56,759 nucleotides of DNA from NCBI GenBank assembly GCA_001931875.2, contig MSJH02000715.1:1-56759 (forward strand), in the 5' to 3' direction. Both the position numbers and the translations under genes were made by a program. The notes beneath the pieces are model-generated. The model searched no databases. It had not been told where the DNA came from and was given only the letters and a program-made list of their open reading frames with translations. This document shows positions 54,254-56,759 of the stretch, one piece after another. The DNA comes from Byssochlamys sp. IMV 00236. Lineage: Eukaryota; Ascomycota; Eurotiomycetes; Eurotiales; Thermoascaceae. Every line of letters starts with the position of its first letter. Positions within the stretch are counted from its first letter, which is position 1.

Positions 54254-55376
54254 TGTGACAGCTAATAAAAGACAGATAAAGAGAGAGAAAGAGAAAGAAA
54301 AGAGAAAGAAAAGAGAGAGAGATAGAGAGAGAGATAGAAAGGATGATGCAAGTATAAATAAACAATCGCAAAAGTGTGAGAATGAGGTAACACTTTGTAC
54401 TGAACAAAAAAAAATACACCTGAAAATCCAGTACTGTCAATTAAAACTCCGTTAGAAATACACAAATAGAATATCTTTATTCATGCATCAATAAACTTTA
54501 TCCCACTTTATGTGCAAAGCAGCATTGTGGGTTTATCAAGTTTAGCCTTAATATATCCGAATTAATAAAGATATAATAATAGAAAAAAAAGAGTTGAAAC
54601 TGTTGTCAATTAAAAAAGGGAATAATGTCATGCAGCCAAAAGTGTAATGCTGTATATAGAAACCCTCCCTTTTAATCATTACTGATAAGAGTGAGATTGA
54701 GTGAAGATTTTGATGGATTTATAAGAAAAAGGAGAGAGTCATTAGTTATGGATTTCTTGCATTATCAATACTAAATGCATACGGAGAAAGAGGGGGGAAG
54801 GTCGTCACTGCATACAGATAATGCAGCTAAATAGTCGTACGATGCTGAGCGACGCATATTCACTTTTGATTATACATTCATTAAATAAAGCCAAGGATTT
54901 AATGTCTGCTGATGCCTCCTAACGTAGAGATATTCTCCACCCAAGACTAGACGATGTTGTATCAATAGGCACCTTTTGAGCACCTCATGAATTATTGGGG
55001 GAAATGAAAATAAAGAACTGTTTCACAATACATTATGAGTATTAAGATATTATATTATGGTAATACCACTTTAGGTGATTTCTTTAATAGATGGTTGGCG
55101 TATGTGTTGTTGCATCTTCCTTACTCTCCCCAAGATTAATGTGCACGACTGCTCTCTTAAAAAATAAAGCAAAGGCGAAAAGAACATAAAGTGGTATTCA
55201 TTCGAATTACACCAAACACATAAGGGAATCTTTAGGCACTGTACATTTGTTAGAATATTTTATCTCAAATATCAAATTTAAAGGAAAAGGTTTTATAAGT
55301 TATAAAAATAGCACGCGTCTTTATTTATTCAAAATATATTTGAAAGAAGACGGCTCAAAGATGCGTATCTTACTGC
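54254..55376. other. 1.1-kb intergenic region
   Basis: Upstream of the perilipin-like gene and downstream of the LysM gene. A GA-rich tract (54279-54340) next to the perilipin start reads as a CT-rich promoter tract on that gene's strand. The remainder is AT-rich with only short open frames. No gene seen. Confidence 0.45.
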
Positions 55377-56382
55377 TTAGTTGCGAGCAGGCTTAGCCTT
55401 GGTGGTGTGCTTCTTGGCAGGCTTCTTGTGATGAAGTTTCTTGTGGTGAGCCTTCTTGGGGGTGGCAGGTTCCTTAACTTCACGCTTTTCGTGCTCAGGT
55501 TTCTTAGGAGCATGGGTAGGCTTGGGAGGAGGAGGAACATGAGTAGAAGTGGGCTTCTTGGGGTGCTTAGGCTTCTTGTCGTGTTCAGCAGGCTTCTTGT
55601 CGTGCTTGTCGTTAAAGTCACGTTTTTCGTGTTCAGGTTCCTTAGGAGCATGGGTAGGCTTGGGAGGAGGAGGAACATGAGTAGAAGTGGGCTTCTTGGG
55701 GTGCTTAGGCTTCTTTTCATGTTCAGCAGGCTTCTTGTCGTGCTCGTCGTTAAAGTCACGTTTTTCGTGTTCAGGTTCCTTAGGAGCATGGGTAGGCTTA
55801 GGAGGAGGAGGAACGTGAGTAGAAGTGGGCTTCTTGGGGTGCTTAGGCTTCTTGTCGTGTTCAGCAGGCTTCTTGTCGTGCTCGTCGTTAAAGTCACGTT
55901 TTTCGTGTTCAGATTCCTTGGGAGCATGGGTAGGCTTGGGAGGAGGAGGAACGTGAGTAGTGGTAGGCTTTTTGGGGTGGAACTTGTTATGGGCAGGATG
56001 GCGGTACTCATGAGCATCTCTTCTTTCAATAGAAGCATACTAAACCAAAAATATGTTATCATGATACAATTAATATCGTGCAATATGTCTTACGTCTACA
56101 CAAATAAACTGACCAGGCTTGATCTTGTCACAGTCAAAGCTGGGTTCAAGCTTCTTGGTCCATTCAGCAAGATGGTCCTTGGTAACGTGATGCTTGGAAG
56201 CGATGGATTGACAGGTATCACCTTTAGTGACTACTGTGGAGTTAGTTTCAATTAATGTATATACGTATCCGCTTCTTACCAGTGTACTTTTCACGACAAG
56301 CAGGCTGAGCAGCATGTTGATCTAAGGCTTGAGTAAGACCAAAGACAGAAAGAGCGGCGGAGGCAATAAGGAAAAGTCTCAT
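55377..56382 (-). CDS. Secreted LysM protein with Lys/Pro/His-rich repeat tail
   Basis: Exons 56382-56280, 56233-56094 and 56039-55377 give 301 aa. A signal peptide ('MRLFLIASAALSVFGLTQAL') leads to one LysM domain (about residues 34-82): 'YTVVTKGDTCQSIASKHHVT', then 'CDKIKPGQFICV', with two to three Cys as in fungal LysM folds. LysM binds chitin or related N-acetylglucosamine chains. The tail is built from a 46-residue unit repeated nearly four times (core 'HVPPPPKPTHAPKEPEHEKR', then 'DFNDEHDKKPAEHDKKPKHP'), ending in a very basic 'KKAHHKKLHHKKPAKKHTTK'. The protein is probably wall-bound through chitin with a cationic extension. No GPI signal or further domain is seen. Confidence 0.88.
55481..55980 (-). 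repeat. 138-bp in-frame tandem repeat (about 3.6 copies)
   Basis: The marker CACG[CT]TTTTCGTG recurs at 55481, 55619, 55757 and 55895, exactly 138 bp apart, so each unit is 46 codons. Units differ by only a few bases, which suggests recent duplication or gene conversion. Confidence 0.9.
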
Positions 56383-56733
56383 TGTAAACTAGAAAGGACT
56401 GTTTAGGGATAAGTTGTTGATGAAAATAAAAGAGAGAACGCGTCTTTACTTGCCTATTTATATAGATTTGCAAATACACAAGTGTAAAAAAGTCAGATCA
56501 GTTTCCACATGAACCAAGTAGTAAAAAGCATGTAGATGTCCTAAAAGTGAATTAAATAGTGTAACTGTAAATTCTTGGTATTGCCGTATCGGAAGATGGT
56601 AAGTAAGGCAAAATATGAGCTTATCCGAGGTGTCATAGTAAAAACTGCCAAGATAACAAGGTCAGATCAGAATATTAAAAATTTCCCTTTGCGGAATGAA
56701 ATATGAGGACCCAACGTCCACTTTAACTGTAGT

Positions 56734-56759
56734 AAAAAAAAAAAAAAAAAAAAAAAAAA
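56734..56759. repeat. Terminal poly-A run at contig edge
   Basis: 26 A residues end the window. Together with the 28 T at the start, this suggests that the contig was cut at homopolymers. The 377 bp after the LysM gene start hold its promoter and no other gene. Confidence 0.7.

Noticed and set aside
55481..55980. Regular 138-bp repeats as a CRISPR array
   Set aside because: Units are contiguous, in frame and coding, without unique spacers, and the genome is eukaryotic.
55407..56255. 282-codon plus-strand frame opposite the LysM gene
   Set aside because: It is the complement of the 138-bp repeats and carries no sensible protein features; the minus strand has a signal peptide, LysM motif and clean splice sites.
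1..56759. tRNA or rRNA genes
   Set aside because: I looked for T-loop words and acceptor-stem pairing on both strands by eye and found no convincing candidate; a covariance-model scan would be decisive.

Overview
This window looks like a complete contig from the nuclear genome of a mucoralean-type fungus (Mucoromycota). It is AT-rich and gene-dense. Genes carry many 40-70 bp GT-AG introns, and the gene content is typically fungal: ALG6, CPA2, NIP1/eIF3c, RQC2, mitochondrial KAS, perilipin and a LysM wall protein. I assembled the spliced models by hand. Every complete multi-exon model listed as a confident gene gives a whole number of codons and a continuous family match. Both contig ends are homopolymers (28 T, 26 A), so the left-most gene is cut.

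Layout: (1) 0-9 kb holds a truncated Ssd1-type RNB protein (-) without nuclease aspartates, a bHLH factor (+), an O-fucosyltransferase-like type II membrane protein (-), a 2.5-kb poorly coding gap with a possible decayed small gene, and a 101-aa orphan (+). (2) 9-26 kb is housekeeping: CPA2 (-), a small secreted precursor with a polyarginine site and cationic tail (-), EMP24 (+), NIP1 (-), RQC2 (+), a Tc1/mariner transposase relic (-) and mitochondrial aconitase (-). (3) 26-38 kb holds a repeat-bearing gap, a Hal4/Sat4-Npr1-type kinase (-), a UCHL5/UCH37-like protein whose catalytic Cys position is Tyr (+), a CAMK-type kinase with a KA1-like tail (-), a second gap with transposon debris and a foldback, and a coiled-coil/ankyrin protein (-). 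(4) 39-47 kb holds a patatin lipase (-), NIPSNAP (+), mitochondrial KAS/CEM1 (-) and ALG6 (-). (5) 47-56.7 kb holds a gap with a second copy of the transposon debris, a kelch/BTB protein (+), a tandem-CWCH2 zinc-finger factor (-), COX20 (+), a perilipin-like protein (-) and a LysM protein with a 46-residue repeat tail (-).

The genes do not form an operon or a metabolic cluster. Several act in related compartments: lipid storage (patatin lipase, perilipin), mitochondria (aconitase, KAS, NIPSNAP, COX20), ER/Golgi glycosylation and traffic (ALG6, EMP24, O-fucosyltransferase) and translation with ribosome quality control (NIP1, RQC2). Gene packing is tight in places. Two convergent pairs have only 9 and 19 bp between stop codons, and two divergent pairs share promoters of 245 and 308 bp.

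The strongest points for follow-up are two pseudoenzymes (Ssd1-like RNB, UCH37-like), the secreted cationic-peptide precursor, two GC-AG introns, and a shared transposon-like relic that appears interrupted by a ~430-bp insertion carrying a foldback.
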